A stretch of DNA of 64,000 nucleotides, taken from the NCBI RefSeq assembly GCF_000598065.1, contig NZ_KK082115.1, forward strand, positions 44,774 through 108,773. Reading direction: 5' to 3'. Below the pieces are notes generated by a model. The model was not told where the DNA came from and did no database searches. It saw only the letters and a list, made by a program, of their open reading frames with translations. Origin of the DNA: Paenibacillus darwinianus. Lineage in GTDB: Bacteria > Bacillota > Bacilli > Paenibacillales > Paenibacillaceae. This document shows positions 22,807 to 31,640 of this stretch, piece after piece (position 1 is the first letter of the stretch; every line of letters begins with the position of its first letter). The position numbers and the translations under genes were made by a program.

Positions 22807-23763
22807 ATGCATCGGGTATTCACGATCGGTGAGCTGCTGGTCGAAATCATGCGGACGGACAAAAACAGCCCGCTGTCGGAGCCGGCCTTGTTTGCCGGTC
22901 CTTATCCGAGCGGGGCGCCGGCGATTTTCATCGACGCGGCGGCGCGGTGGGGGTTGAAGGCCGGCATCGTCGGCGCCGTAGGGCAGGATGCTTTCGGCCG
23001 CTGTCTCATCGATAGGCTCGAGAAGGACGGGGTGGATTGCGCGCACGTGCATCGCAGCGGCTCGAGAACGACCGGCATGGCGTTCGTCACTTATTACGAT
23101 GACGGCTCGCGCGAGTTTCTTTTTCATATGAAGGATTCCGCCGCCGTCGATATTCCGCGCCCCGCCGGTGCCGGCTATCTGGCCGGCACGAACGTGCTGC
23201 ATATCAGCGGCACCAGCCTGACGATCAACGACGCGATTCGCGAGATTTGCTACGAAGCGGTCCGCTATGTGAAAAGCCGCGGCGGCATCGTCACGTTCGA
23301 TCCGAATTTGCGGCCCGAGCTTGCGGAAGACCGGACCTGGATGGCGTGGTATAAGCCCGTGCTGGAGCAGACGGACATTCTGCTGCCGAGCGGGGAAGAA
23401 CTGGCATGGCTGACCGGCTGTACGAGCGCCGATGAAGCGGCGGCTGAACTGTATAAGAGCGGAATCGGCACAGTCGTCAGGAAGATGGGCGAACAGGGAT
23501 GCATGGTGTATCTCGACGGCGCGTCATCCGCCGCCGCTCCCGGCTACACGGTCGACTGCGTCGATCCGACGGGGGCGGGAGATTGCTTCTGCGCCGGTGT
23601 CGTATACGGTTATTTGCAGGGCTGGTCATGGGAGGAGACGCTGCGCTTCGCCAATGCGGCAGCCGCGCTATCGACCACAAAGCAGGGCCCGATGGAGGGC
23701 ATTCGCGATTTGCCGGCGATCCTGGCTTTCATGGATCAATCAAATTTGGAAAGGCAGGCATAG
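22807..23763 (+). CDS. PfkB family sugar kinase
   Basis: A 318-residue ribokinase-fold kinase, close to 2-keto-3-deoxygluconate/fructokinase-type members. The N-terminus TIGELLVEIMR, the segment GPYPSGAPAIFIDAAARWG, and the C-terminal anion-hole and base motif DPTGAGDCFCAGVVYGYL are present. ATG 22807 is chosen because AGGGGTG lies six bases upstream; an in-frame codon at 22792 is inside the preceding remnant. It lies three bases before the aldolase gene. It is the second PfkB kinase of the operon, so the two kinases may act on different sugars or positions. Substrate unresolved. Confidence 0.85.
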   Translation: MHRVFTIGELLVEIMRTDKNSPLSEPALFAGPYPSGAPAIFIDAAARWGLKAGIVGAVGQDAFGRCLIDRLEKDGVDCAHVHRSGSRTTGMAFVTYYDDGSREFLFHMKDSAAVDIPRPAGAGYLAGTNVLHISGTSLTINDAIREICYEAVRYVKSRGGIVTFDPNLRPELAEDRTWMAWYKPVLEQTDILLPSGEELAWLTGCTSADEAAAELYKSGIGTVVRKMGEQGCMVYLDGASSAAAPGYTVDCVDPTGAGDCFCAGVVYGYLQGWSWEETLRFANAAAALSTTKQGPMEGIRDLPAILAFMDQSNLERQA

Positions 23764-23766
23764 ACC

Positions 23767-24621
23767 ATGTCATTGGTATCATCCACTCCTTTATTGGTAG
23801 AAGCGCGGAAGCAGGGTTACGGGATCGTTGCTTTCAACGTGCATACGCTCGAAATGCTGCAGGCAGTCGTCGATGCGGCGGCGGAGAGCCGTTCCCCGCT
23901 TATTTTGCAGACGACGGTCGGAACCGTCAAGCACCTGGGAATCGACTATATCGTCGGCGCGGCGCAGGCGGCGGCCAAGCAGGCCAGTGTGCCGATCGCA
24001 CTGCATCTCGATCATTGCCAGGATTTCGATCTGATTTTACAATGTATGCGTGCAGGCTACACATCGGTTATGATCGACCAGTCGATGCATCCGTTCGAGC
24101 GCAATGTGGAGATGACCCGCAAGGTCGTCGAGGTCGCACGGGCGCTGAACGTCAACGTGGAGGCGGAGCTCGGCAAGGTCGGCGGCGTGGAAGACGACAT
24201 CCGCGTGGAAGACGGAATGGAGACGCTGGCCGATCCGGAGGAATGCCGCCGCTTCGTCGAATTGACCGGCGTTCCGACGCTGGCCCCGGCGATCGGCACC
24301 GCGCACGGCATTTATAAAGGGGAGCCGAACATTGATTTCGCGCGAATCGAGGAGATTGCGGGCAAAGTCGCCGTGCCGCTCGTGCTGCACGGCGGCTCGG
24401 GCATTCCGGAGGGGCAGGTCAGGCGGTGCGTGTCGCTCGGCATGGCCAAGATGAATGTCGCGACGGAGCTGAAGAACGCCTTCTCACTGTCCTTGCAGGA
24501 GTCGTTCACGGCAAACCCGGCCGAGCTGGACCCGCGGTCGTACATGGCGGCGGCGAAGAAAGTGGTCAAACGGATGGCACTCGAAAAAATGCAGTTGTGC
24601 GGCTGTACGGGCAAAGCTTAA
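23767..24621 (+). CDS. Class II ketose-bisphosphate aldolase (GatY/KbaY/FbaA family)
   Basis: A 284-residue zinc-dependent aldolase that splits tagatose- or fructose-1,6-bisphosphate into dihydroxyacetone phosphate and glyceraldehyde-3-phosphate. Zinc and catalytic motifs are visible: LHLDHCQDFDLI (about 78-89), AELGKVGGVEDD, TAHGIYKGEPNIDF and LVLHGGSGIPEGQVRRC. A short N-terminus LLVEARKQGYGIVAFNVH is typical. It follows the PfkB gene closely and precedes the FGGY kinase. The neighbouring GatD-like enzyme favours tagatose-bisphosphate, which is inference. Confidence 0.9.
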   Translation: MSLVSSTPLLVEARKQGYGIVAFNVHTLEMLQAVVDAAAESRSPLILQTTVGTVKHLGIDYIVGAAQAAAKQASVPIALHLDHCQDFDLILQCMRAGYTSVMIDQSMHPFERNVEMTRKVVEVARALNVNVEAELGKVGGVEDDIRVEDGMETLADPEECRRFVELTGVPTLAPAIGTAHGIYKGEPNIDFARIEEIAGKVAVPLVLHGGSGIPEGQVRRCVSLGMAKMNVATELKNAFSLSLQESFTANPAELDPRSYMAAAKKVVKRMALEKMQLCGCTGKA

Positions 24622-24655
24622 GCGGTCCGGTACAGGGGAGAGGTGGCGCTGTGTC

Positions 24656-26152
24656 ATGACGAATCAATATTTGGCCGGAATCGATATCGGAACGTCCGGC
24701 TGCAAGGTCGCGTTGTTCACGCCTGACGGCGAAATCCTGTTCCAGGGTACGACCCCATACCAAACGCACTATCCTCAGCCTGGCTACGCCGAACAGAATC
24801 CGGAGGATTGGTGGCGGGCCGTATGTAACGGGCTGCGGCATATGCTGCACCGCACCGGCGTCGACCCTAAGCAAATCAAGGGAGTCGGCGTCGACGGGAT
24901 GAGCGGGGCAGCCGTGCCGATGGACGGACAAGGCAGGGCGCTGCGCAATGCGATGATTTGGCTCGATCGGCGGACGGTGAGGCAATGCGAATCGATTACC
25001 GAGCGGATCGGCGCGGAGCAGCTGTTTGCCGTGTCGGGAAACCCGATGTCTCCCTCCTACGTGACGGGGAAAATGCTGTGGATCAAGGAAAATGAGCCTG
25101 ACCTGTATACCCGTACGGCAAAAGTGCTGCAATGCAACAGCTACATCGTCTATCGATTAACCGGCGAATATTCGCAGGACGTCTCGCAGGGAAACGGTTT
25201 TCATGCGTTTGACATCGAAACTGCCGCATGGGATGAGGCGCTGTCCGAGCGGATCGGCGTCGCCCCAGAGTTGCTTCCGCCCGTCTATCGGTGCAGCGAT
25301 ATCGTCGGCGGGATCACGATGGCGGTTGCGACGGAGACCGGACTGACAGCCGGAACGACGGTCGTTGCGGGCGGACTCGACGCCGCGTGCGCCACGCTCG
25401 GCGCGGGGGCGATCCATGTCGGCGAGGTGCAGGAGCAGGGCGGTCAGGCCGGGGGCATGAGCATCGTGATGGACCGTCCGGTCAAAAATGAGAAGCTCAT
25501 TTTGAGCTGCCATGTCGTGCCGGACAGATGGATTCTGCAGGGCGGCACAGTCGGCGGCGGGAGCCTGAATTGGCTGAAAAGAGAGTTCGCGGGAGAAGCG
25601 GGGGACGACTTCTTCGCATTGGCCAACGAGGCGGCCTCCCGGGTCAAGCCGGGCAGCGAGGGGTTGCTTTTTCTGCCGTACATGGCAGGCGAGCGCTCGC
25701 CGATCTGGGACCCGAATGCCAAGGGCGTGTTCCTCGGCTTAAGCTTTGAAAAGACGAAGGGGCACATGATCCGCGCGATCATGGAAGGCTGCGCGATGGC
25801 GCTGCGGCACAATCTGGCGACCGCCGAGGACAGCGGGGTTCCCGTACACACGCTGCACAGCGTCGGCGGGGCCGCCAATAGCGCGCTCTGGACGCAGATC
25901 AAAGCCGATGTGACCGGAAAAGCGTTCAAAATCCCTTCCTCCGATTCCGCTGCGGCGCTCGGGGCGGCCATTCTGGCCGGTATCGGCACCGGCATTTACC
26001 GGGACGCCGAAGACGCGGTTGCTAGAACGGTCCGCATCCAGCGCGAGCAGGCGCCGCTTCCCGGTCACACACGGATTTACAATCAGGCCTTTGACATTTA
26101 TCTGGAAGCCTACAATCGGCTGAAGGATCTATTTCCCAGGATGGGGTGGTGA
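24656..26152 (+). CDS. FGGY family carbohydrate kinase (xylulokinase-like)
   Basis: A 498-residue sugar kinase with the actin-like ATPase fold. The N-terminal phosphate loop GIDIGTSGCKVALF, the segment VDGMSGAAVPMD, the catalytic Asp in VAGGLDAACATLGAGA (near residue 240) and the C-terminal SVGGAANSALWTQIKADV are all present. It starts at ATG 24656 after GGGGAGAGGTGG. The second copy at 37728 is a much closer match to XylB; this one is diverged in the substrate loop. In a operon with a hexitol-phosphate dehydrogenase but no phosphotransferase system, it could phosphorylate the free hexitol or ketohexose. That role is inferred. Confidence 0.85.
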   Translation: MTNQYLAGIDIGTSGCKVALFTPDGEILFQGTTPYQTHYPQPGYAEQNPEDWWRAVCNGLRHMLHRTGVDPKQIKGVGVDGMSGAAVPMDGQGRALRNAMIWLDRRTVRQCESITERIGAEQLFAVSGNPMSPSYVTGKMLWIKENEPDLYTRTAKVLQCNSYIVYRLTGEYSQDVSQGNGFHAFDIETAAWDEALSERIGVAPELLPPVYRCSDIVGGITMAVATETGLTAGTTVVAGGLDAACATLGAGAIHVGEVQEQGGQAGGMSIVMDRPVKNEKLILSCHVVPDRWILQGGTVGGGSLNWLKREFAGEAGDDFFALANEAASRVKPGSEGLLFLPYMAGERSPIWDPNAKGVFLGLSFEKTKGHMIRAIMEGCAMALRHNLATAEDSGVPVHTLHSVGGAANSALWTQIKADVTGKAFKIPSSDSAAALGAAILAGIGTGIYRDAEDAVARTVRIQREQAPLPGHTRIYNQAFDIYLEAYNRLKDLFPRMGW

Positions 26153-26157
26153 GCGGC

Positions 26158-27201
26158 ATGAAAGCGGCCGTATTGTACGCACGGAACGATATCCGGGTTG
26201 AAGAGAAGGCGGTTCCGGCCTTGGAGCCGCATGAAATACTGGTCAAGGTCAAGGCGACGGGTATTTGCGGCTCCGACCTTCCCAGGGTGCTTGGGGACGC
26301 CGCCCATCACTACCCGATCGTATTGGGGCATGAGTTTGCGGGGGTGGTGGAGCGGATCGGCTTCGGCGTTTCCAAGGTGAAGGTGGGCGACCGCGTGGCG
26401 GGAGTGCCGCTCAAGCCTTGCTTTAAATGCCAGGACTGCCTGAGCGGAAATTACGCGCAGTGCAAGTACTACTCGTTCATCGGCTCCCGGGTAGACGGCA
26501 GCTGGGCGGAATATGTGGCGATTCCCGAAATCAACGCGATCCGCTTCGACGATTCGATTCGCTTTGAAGAAGCCGCGTTCGTCGAGCCGTCAGCCGTGGC
26601 GCTCCATGCGCTGCAGCACATTCGGTTTGAAGGCGGAGAGAATGTGGCAGTGCTCGGCGGCGGCAACATCGGACTGCTGGCCCTGCAATGGGCCAAACTA
26701 TTGGGAGCCCGCGAGGTGACCGTGTTCGATATCGACGACGATCGGCTGGCATCCGCGAGCAGGCTGGGCGCCGACCATACGATCAACGCGAAGCATCCGG
26801 ATGTAGAGGAGCAGGTGAAACGCATGACGGACGGCAAAGGGTTTCCGGTCGTGCTGGAAACCGCCGGCTCGGATGTCACAATGCGTCAAAGCTTCGAGCT
26901 GGCCGCGAGCAAGGCGAAGATATGCTTCATCGGAACGCCGGCCGGAGACATCACCTTCTCGCATAAACAATTCGAGCTGATGAACCGCAAGGAGTTCACC
27001 TTAACCGGCTCGTGGATGTCCTACAGCGCACCTTTTCCCGGCCGTGAGTGGGAATTGACGCTGCATTTTCTGAAGCAGGGGAAATTAAATTTCAAAGAGC
27101 TGATTTTCCGGACGTTCCCGCTGGACGAGATTAACGAGGCATTTGATTTATACCGCACGCCAGGCGCCGTCAAAGGCAAGCTCATGCTGCTTCCCGGCTG
27201 A
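26158..27201 (+). CDS. gatD: Zinc-dependent dehydrogenase, galactitol-1-phosphate 5-dehydrogenase-like
   Basis: A 347-residue medium-chain dehydrogenase. Catalytic zinc ligands are in GICGSDLPRV and GHEF, and four structural-zinc cysteines are in PCFKCQDCLSGNYAQC. The nucleotide fold is AVLGGGNIGLLALQWAK. It shares with E. coli GatD the landmarks GSDLPR, PCF-C-C, GSR-DG-AEY and, strikingly, GSWMSYSAPFPGREWE. It should oxidise a hexitol phosphate to tagatose- or fructose-6-phosphate. The start ATG 26158 is preceded by GGGGTGG eight bases upstream; earlier GTG codons overlap the FGGY stop. The gene overlaps nothing but follows the kinase by five bases. Confidence 0.82.
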   Translation: MKAAVLYARNDIRVEEKAVPALEPHEILVKVKATGICGSDLPRVLGDAAHHYPIVLGHEFAGVVERIGFGVSKVKVGDRVAGVPLKPCFKCQDCLSGNYAQCKYYSFIGSRVDGSWAEYVAIPEINAIRFDDSIRFEEAAFVEPSAVALHALQHIRFEGGENVAVLGGGNIGLLALQWAKLLGAREVTVFDIDDDRLASASRLGADHTINAKHPDVEEQVKRMTDGKGFPVVLETAGSDVTMRQSFELAASKAKICFIGTPAGDITFSHKQFELMNRKEFTLTGSWMSYSAPFPGREWELTLHFLKQGKLNFKELIFRTFPLDEINEAFDLYRTPGAVKGKLMLLPG

Positions 27202-27261
27202 TTGCTTCCCGATGTCAAATTCCCTATACTGGGAACATCCAAATGAAACGAAACGATTCGG
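27202..27261 (+). promoter_or_regulatory. Promoter and operator of the DeoR gene
   Basis: TTGCTT (27202-27207), 17 bases and TATACT (27225-27230) form a sigma-A promoter in the gap after gatD. Just downstream, AAATGAAACGAAACGATTCGG (27241-27261) carries the same ACGAAA core as the boxes before the operon at 21375-21466, so DeoR probably represses itself. Confidence 0.6.
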
Positions 27262-27306
27262 AGCCGAGCGCAACGTCAGCCCGGATCGTCGAAAGGAATG
27301 CCCCGA

Positions 27307-28095
27307 ATGAATGAGCAGCAGAATCAGCGGAAAATGCGCAGCCTGGAGAGGCATCAATATATTATCGACTATCTCAAAACCCATAAAAGCGTCGACGTCT
27401 CGTTCCTCAGCACCGAACTGTCGGTTTCGGAAGTGACGGTAAGGAAGGATCTGGAGAAGCTCGAGCGGGACAAATGGCTTGTCAGAAGCCACGGCGGGGC
27501 GGTGCTGAACGAGAATCTGTTCGTCGAGCCTTCTTTTATTGAGAAAGAGGACCGGCTGACCAGAGAGAAGTCGGCGATTGCCGCCGAAGCGGCAAAGCTC
27601 GTTCGTGACGGGATGGTTGTGGCGCTGTCCACGGGCACGACGGTCAGCCGATTAGCCGCCCTGCTCAAGGACCGAAGCTCGCTCACGGCCGTAACGAACG
27701 CCCTCAACGTCGCAACGGAACTGATGGGCTATGGCGGAATCGAGCTATTCCTGACAGGCGGGCAGATACGTCCCAATACGTTCGCGTTGATCGGCGAGAC
27801 CGCCGAGAAATCGCTGGACGGGGTGTATACGGAATACGTCTTTTTCGGCGCGAACGGCTTCAGTGCGGACGAAGGCTTGACCACGCCCAGCATGGAGGAA
27901 GCGAGGGTGGTTCGCCGGCTGATCGACAACGCCAAGCATGTCGTCGCACTGGTCGACCACAGCAAATTCGGCAAGGCCGCCTTCTATCGGATCGTGTCTA
28001 CCGAGCGGATCCAGACGCTCATTACGGACGGCAAGGCGCCGCAGGATGAGGTGGACAAGCTTCGTGAGCGCGGCATACAGGTGATAGTAGCTTGA
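27307..28095 (+). CDS. DeoR/GlpR family transcriptional regulator
   Basis: A 262-residue repressor. The N-terminal winged helix (LERHQYIIDYLKTHKSVDVS, then LSVSEVTVRKDLEKLE) is followed by the family hinge LVRSHGGAV. The effector domain has the DeoR sugar-phosphate pocket motifs STGTTVSRLAALL and FFGANGFSADEGLT and the ending VALVDHSKFGKAAF. I choose ATG 27307, nine bases after AAAGGA; ATG 27298 touches that site and is less likely. It closes the hexitol operon but also has its own promoter. It is expected to release DNA on binding a sugar phosphate from the pathway. Confidence 0.9.
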   Translation: MNEQQNQRKMRSLERHQYIIDYLKTHKSVDVSFLSTELSVSEVTVRKDLEKLERDKWLVRSHGGAVLNENLFVEPSFIEKEDRLTREKSAIAAEAAKLVRDGMVVALSTGTTVSRLAALLKDRSSLTAVTNALNVATELMGYGGIELFLTGGQIRPNTFALIGETAEKSLDGVYTEYVFFGANGFSADEGLTTPSMEEARVVRRLIDNAKHVVALVDHSKFGKAAFYRIVSTERIQTLITDGKAPQDEVDKLRERGIQVIVA

Positions 28096-28110
28096 TTGCC
28101 AAGCCGCAAT

Positions 28111-28171
28111 ACCCCTTGATGGGCATCGGGCGACAAAGGCTGCCGGATGACATCAAGGGGTGTTTACTTTA
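28111..28171 (+). terminator. Terminator after deoR
   Basis: Eleven-bp stem ACCCCTTGATG / CATCAAGGGGT with a 29-base loop that can form a smaller inner hairpin, followed by GTTTACTTTAGTT. Confidence 0.7.
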
Positions 28172-28235
28172 GTTGGTAAAATATTTTTGGGTGCGCAAGT
28201 CCGCTTGCAGGCATGCACCGAAGGGGAAAATATAT

Positions 28236-28249
28236 ATAAAACGCTTACA
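28236..28249 (+). promoter_or_regulatory. Catabolite-responsive element (cre) before the polyol importer
   Basis: ATAAAACGCTTACA fits the CcpA consensus TGWAANCGNTNWCA at 12 of 14 positions. It lies in the 260-base AT-rich leader before the binding-protein gene. The rest of 28172-28362 contains AT-rich stretches but no second element I can define. Confidence 0.6.
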
Positions 28250-28362
28250 TTATATAAAAAAATCGTGTATCAAAGTCAAACACCGTTCATTTAAAGCGAT
28301 TTCATCTTGTTTTATCATTCTAGGTGAGGGTAACGCCTTAAAAACTTGATGGGGGAATTGAT

Positions 28363-29799
28363 ATGGTCAAAAGATTCAAAGTTTTAAGCGCAGTACTGCT
28401 GATTATGGCTTTGGTCATTGCAGGCTGCGGTTCTTCAGGCAACAAAGATGCGGGCAACACTCAGCAATCGAGCAATGGGGGAAGCGGCGCTGCGGCAAAT
28501 GAAAGCGCCAACAGTGGCGGCGACAAGAAGATGGAAGGCGTCTCGCTGACCGTTGCAACCGTCAACAATCCGGATATGAAGATCATGCAAAAGCTGACTC
28601 CGGAATTCGAGAAAGAAACGGGCATCCGCATCAATTACGTGGTACTTCCGGAGAACGATCTCCGAAAGCAAGTGACGATGGACGTCTCCTCCGGAGCCGG
28701 CAAATTCGACATCGTAACGATCGGAACGTACGACACGCCGATCTGGGCGAAAAACGGCTGGATCGAAAATCTCGACCAATTTTTGGGCAACATGACGGAC
28801 GAGGAAAAGCAAGCCTATGATCTGGAAGATATTTTCCCGGTTATCCGCGACGCTCTGTCCTACGAGAATAAACTGTACGCCATTCCGTTCAACGCGGAGA
28901 GCAGTCTGTTGTTCTACAACAAGGAGAAGCTGGCGAAGGCCGGCGTTGAGATGCCGAAAAACCCGACTTGGGATCAGGTAGCGGAAGCAGCGAAAAAAGC
29001 GAAGGCCGCTAACAACGAGCCTGGCATCATCATTCGCGGACTTCCCGGCTGGGGCGAGATGCTGGCACCGCTCAACACGATCGTCAACGCGTTTGGCGGC
29101 CGCTGGTATGACGAGAACTGGAACGCGCAGCTGGATAGTCCGGAGACGGTTTCCGCGATCAAGTTCTACGTGGATCTGCTGGCAGCGGCAGGCCAACCGG
29201 GAGCGACGACGACAGGCTTTACCGAGGCGTTGACCCTGATGCAACAAGGCAAAGCGGCTATGTGGTACGATGCGACGACGGCGGCCGGTTTCCTTGAAGA
29301 TCCGAACAGCTCCACCATTTCCGGCAAAGTCGGCTATGCGCTGGCGCCGAGCCAAGCGAAGGACAAAAACGGTTGGCTGTGGTCGTGGGCGCTGGGAATC
29401 GAAGCGGCGAGCAAGAACAAGGAAGCCGCGTTCAAATTCGTTACTTGGGCGACGAGCAAGGAGTACATCAAGCTGGTGGGCGAGTCTGAAGGATGGGTAG
29501 TGGCGCCTGCAGGCACCCGCAAATCGACTTACGAGAACGAGAACTACAAGAAAGCCGCTCCGTTCGCGGACATTACTTTGGAAGCGATGAGCAACGCGGA
29601 TTTCAAGAAGCCAACTCTTAAGCCGGTACCGTATGTCGGCATCCAGTATGTTGCCATTCCGGAGTTCCAGCAATTGGGAACTGAAGTCAGCCAGGATATA
29701 GCCGCTGCGATCGCGGGCAACAAAACCGTAGAGCAAGCGATGAAGGACGCACAGGCGAAAGCCGAGCGAGTGGCTGTAGAGGGCGGTTATAAAAAATAA
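28363..29799 (+). CDS. ABC transporter substrate-binding lipoprotein (sorbitol/mannitol/arabitol type)
   Basis: A 478-residue extracellular receptor with a lipoprotein signal (LLIMALVIAGCGSSG; lipid-modified Cys about residue 22), then a Ser/Asn/Gly-rich linker. The mature part is a SBP_bac_1 fold: LTPEFEKETGIRINYVVLPE, MTDEEKQAYDLEDIFPVI, and VGIQYVAIPEFQQLGTEVSQ, as in polyol-binding SmoE/MtlE proteins. The start is ATG 28363 behind GGGGG. It leads an operon with two permeases and a polyol dehydrogenase, and a cre box lies upstream. Substrate assignment to a polyol rests on resemblance and on the dehydrogenase. Confidence 0.9.
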   Translation: MVKRFKVLSAVLLIMALVIAGCGSSGNKDAGNTQQSSNGGSGAAANESANSGGDKKMEGVSLTVATVNNPDMKIMQKLTPEFEKETGIRINYVVLPENDLRKQVTMDVSSGAGKFDIVTIGTYDTPIWAKNGWIENLDQFLGNMTDEEKQAYDLEDIFPVIRDALSYENKLYAIPFNAESSLLFYNKEKLAKAGVEMPKNPTWDQVAEAAKKAKAANNEPGIIIRGLPGWGEMLAPLNTIVNAFGGRWYDENWNAQLDSPETVSAIKFYVDLLAAAGQPGATTTGFTEALTLMQQGKAAMWYDATTAAGFLEDPNSSTISGKVGYALAPSQAKDKNGWLWSWALGIEAASKNKEAAFKFVTWATSKEYIKLVGESEGWVVAPAGTRKSTYENENYKKAAPFADITLEAMSNADFKKPTLKPVPYVGIQYVAIPEFQQLGTEVSQDIAAAIAGNKTVEQAMKDAQAKAERVAVEGGYKK

Positions 29800-29805
29800 G
29801 GCATA

Positions 29806-29836
29806 GCGGGAGGGGAAGGGGGACTTCCCCTCCCGC
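29806..29836 (+). terminator. Hairpin between binding-protein and permease genes
   Basis: Thirteen-bp perfect stem GCGGGAGGGGAAG / CTTCCCCTCCCGC with a five-base loop and no T-run. It probably protects the binding-protein mRNA and lowers permease expression. Confidence 0.65.
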
Positions 29837-29862
29837 ACTACAAAACAAAAGTAGGGTTGATC

Positions 29863-30798
29863 ATGATGCAAGAATTAACCGAAATCCAGAAGGTGAATAT
29901 GGAGCCTGGCGTGATGGTGAACAAGTCGTTCGCGCCGCCGGTCAGACGGCTGCTGTGGCCAAGTATCATTTTTGTAGCTTTGATCACGCAAATTCCGTTC
30001 CTGATCACGATTTATTACAGCTTCCAAGACTGGAATCTGATGAGACCCGATAAGGGAATCACTTTTGCGGGAATCCGCAATTATTCGAAGATTTTGCTCG
30101 ATGCGGCGTTTTACGAGGTTTTGTGGAACACGTTTGTATTGACGGGCGGGACGCTTGTCATCTGTCTGGTTATGGGACTTTTCTTTTCCTTTCTGATGAA
30201 CCGGGATTTTTTCGGCAAGGGCATCGTCAGGACGATGCTGGTTTCCCCATTCTTTATTATGCCTGCCGTTGCCGGTATCGTGTGGAAAACAATGCTTCTA
30301 AATCCGAGCTTCGGATTTACGGCTTATTTTGCTTCCGTATTTCGATTTCCGCTGATCGATTGGTTGGCGAGTTATCCGCTGACGACCATCATGTTTATGA
30401 TCGCCTGGCAGTGGATTCCGTTCTTCATGCTGATTTTGCTTGCGGGGCTGCAATCCGTACCGGACGACGTTATGGAAGCCGCTCATCTGGACGGGGCAAA
30501 CGCCCTGCAGCGGTTTTACAACGTCATTTTCCCGCATCTTCTGAAATATGTTGAAGTTGCGGTTTTGCTGGGCCTGATCTTCATTATGCAGACCTTCGGC
30601 GAGATTTACGTGACGACAGCCGGAGGACCGGGCTTTGCATCCACCAACCTACCCTACTTCGTTTATCGGGTCGGTTTCCAGGGCTGGGATGTCGGCGGCG
30701 CGTCCGCTGTCGGTGTCATCATTGTCATCATCACCATTGCGTTAATGACAGTGCTGTTCAAATTTTTGCGGAAAACGTTTCAAGGAGAACTGTCATGA
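29863..30798 (+). CDS. Polyol ABC transporter permease (MalF/SmoF type)
   Basis: A 311-residue inner-membrane protein with six membrane segments. The N-terminus carries FLITIYYSFQDWNLMRPDKG, typical of polyol permeases. The EAA loop that contacts the ATPase reads VMEAAHLDGANALQRFYNV (near residues 200-218). ATG 29863 is preceded by GTAGGG; ATG 29866 is equally possible. It overlaps the next permease gene by four bases (ATGA). The matching ATPase is not encoded in the window. Confidence 0.9.
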   Translation: MMQELTEIQKVNMEPGVMVNKSFAPPVRRLLWPSIIFVALITQIPFLITIYYSFQDWNLMRPDKGITFAGIRNYSKILLDAAFYEVLWNTFVLTGGTLVICLVMGLFFSFLMNRDFFGKGIVRTMLVSPFFIMPAVAGIVWKTMLLNPSFGFTAYFASVFRFPLIDWLASYPLTTIMFMIAWQWIPFFMLILLAGLQSVPDDVMEAAHLDGANALQRFYNVIFPHLLKYVEVAVLLGLIFIMQTFGEIYVTTAGGPGFASTNLPYFVYRVGFQGWDVGGASAVGVIIVIITIALMTVLFKFLRKTFQGELS

Positions 30799-31610
30799 AA
30801 AAATTATCAGCTGTCTTGGTGACCTTGTTTACTTATGTGGTGGCCGTCCTTTATTTCTATCCCGTGTTCTGGATGCTGATCACCGGCTTCAAAAAAGAGG
30901 GCGATGCGGTGCAAATGCCGCCTTCCCTGTTCTTCAACCCGACGAAAGAGAACTATCAGCTCATTTGGGACAGCGGCGTCGTCTCGTTTTTCAGCAATTC
31001 CGCAGTCGTGACGCTGACCTCCACCCTGTTCGCCCTGCTGCTGGGGGTACCGGCCGCTTATGTTCTGGCGATGTTCAAGCTGAAAAAAGCGGAGGACATT
31101 CTGTTCTGGTTCATTTCTACCAAATTTCTGCCGGCGGCAGGCATTATTATCCCGATCTACATGCTGTTCAAAGAGCTGCAGCTGCTGGATAGCCTTTGGG
31201 CCCTGATCCTGCTCTACACAGCGATGAATGTGCCCCTTGTAGTATGGATGATGCGCTCTTTCTTCAAAGAAGTGCCGCACGAGCTGTTGGAAGCGTCAAG
31301 GGTGGACGGCGCATCCGATATCCGGACCTTTTTTCAAATTACGCTGCCGCTCGTCAGACCCGGCCTCATTTCCACCGCATTGCTGTCGCTCATCTTTGCC
31401 TGGAACGAATTTTTCCTGGCCGTGAGCTTGACCGCCACCAGCGCGGCGACGATGCCTGTCCATATGGCGTCCTTCATGACGCAGCAGGGGCTTTTCTGGG
31501 CTAAAATGTCTTCGGTCGCTTCGATTGCGGTCGTACCGGCTTTGCTCCTGGGATGGTTTACGCAAAAGCAGCTGGTGCGCGGAATGACGATGGGCGCTGT
31601 AAAAGGTTGA
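30795..31610 (+). CDS. Polyol ABC transporter permease (MalG/SmoG type)
   Basis: A 271-residue second permease with six membrane segments. The EAA loop ELLEASRVDGASDIRTFFQI (about 158-177) and the end FTQKQLVRGMTMGAVKG are typical of MalG-like proteins. It is coupled to the first permease by a four-base overlap. The pair forms the channel for the binding protein at 28363. Confidence 0.92.
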   Translation: MKKLSAVLVTLFTYVVAVLYFYPVFWMLITGFKKEGDAVQMPPSLFFNPTKENYQLIWDSGVVSFFSNSAVVTLTSTLFALLLGVPAAYVLAMFKLKKAEDILFWFISTKFLPAAGIIIPIYMLFKELQLLDSLWALILLYTAMNVPLVVWMMRSFFKEVPHELLEASRVDGASDIRTFFQITLPLVRPGLISTALLSLIFAWNEFFLAVSLTATSAATMPVHMASFMTQQGLFWAKMSSVASIAVVPALLLGWFTQKQLVRGMTMGAVKG

Positions 31611-31640
31611 TTTTATATTAAAAATAGGGAGGAATATGAA

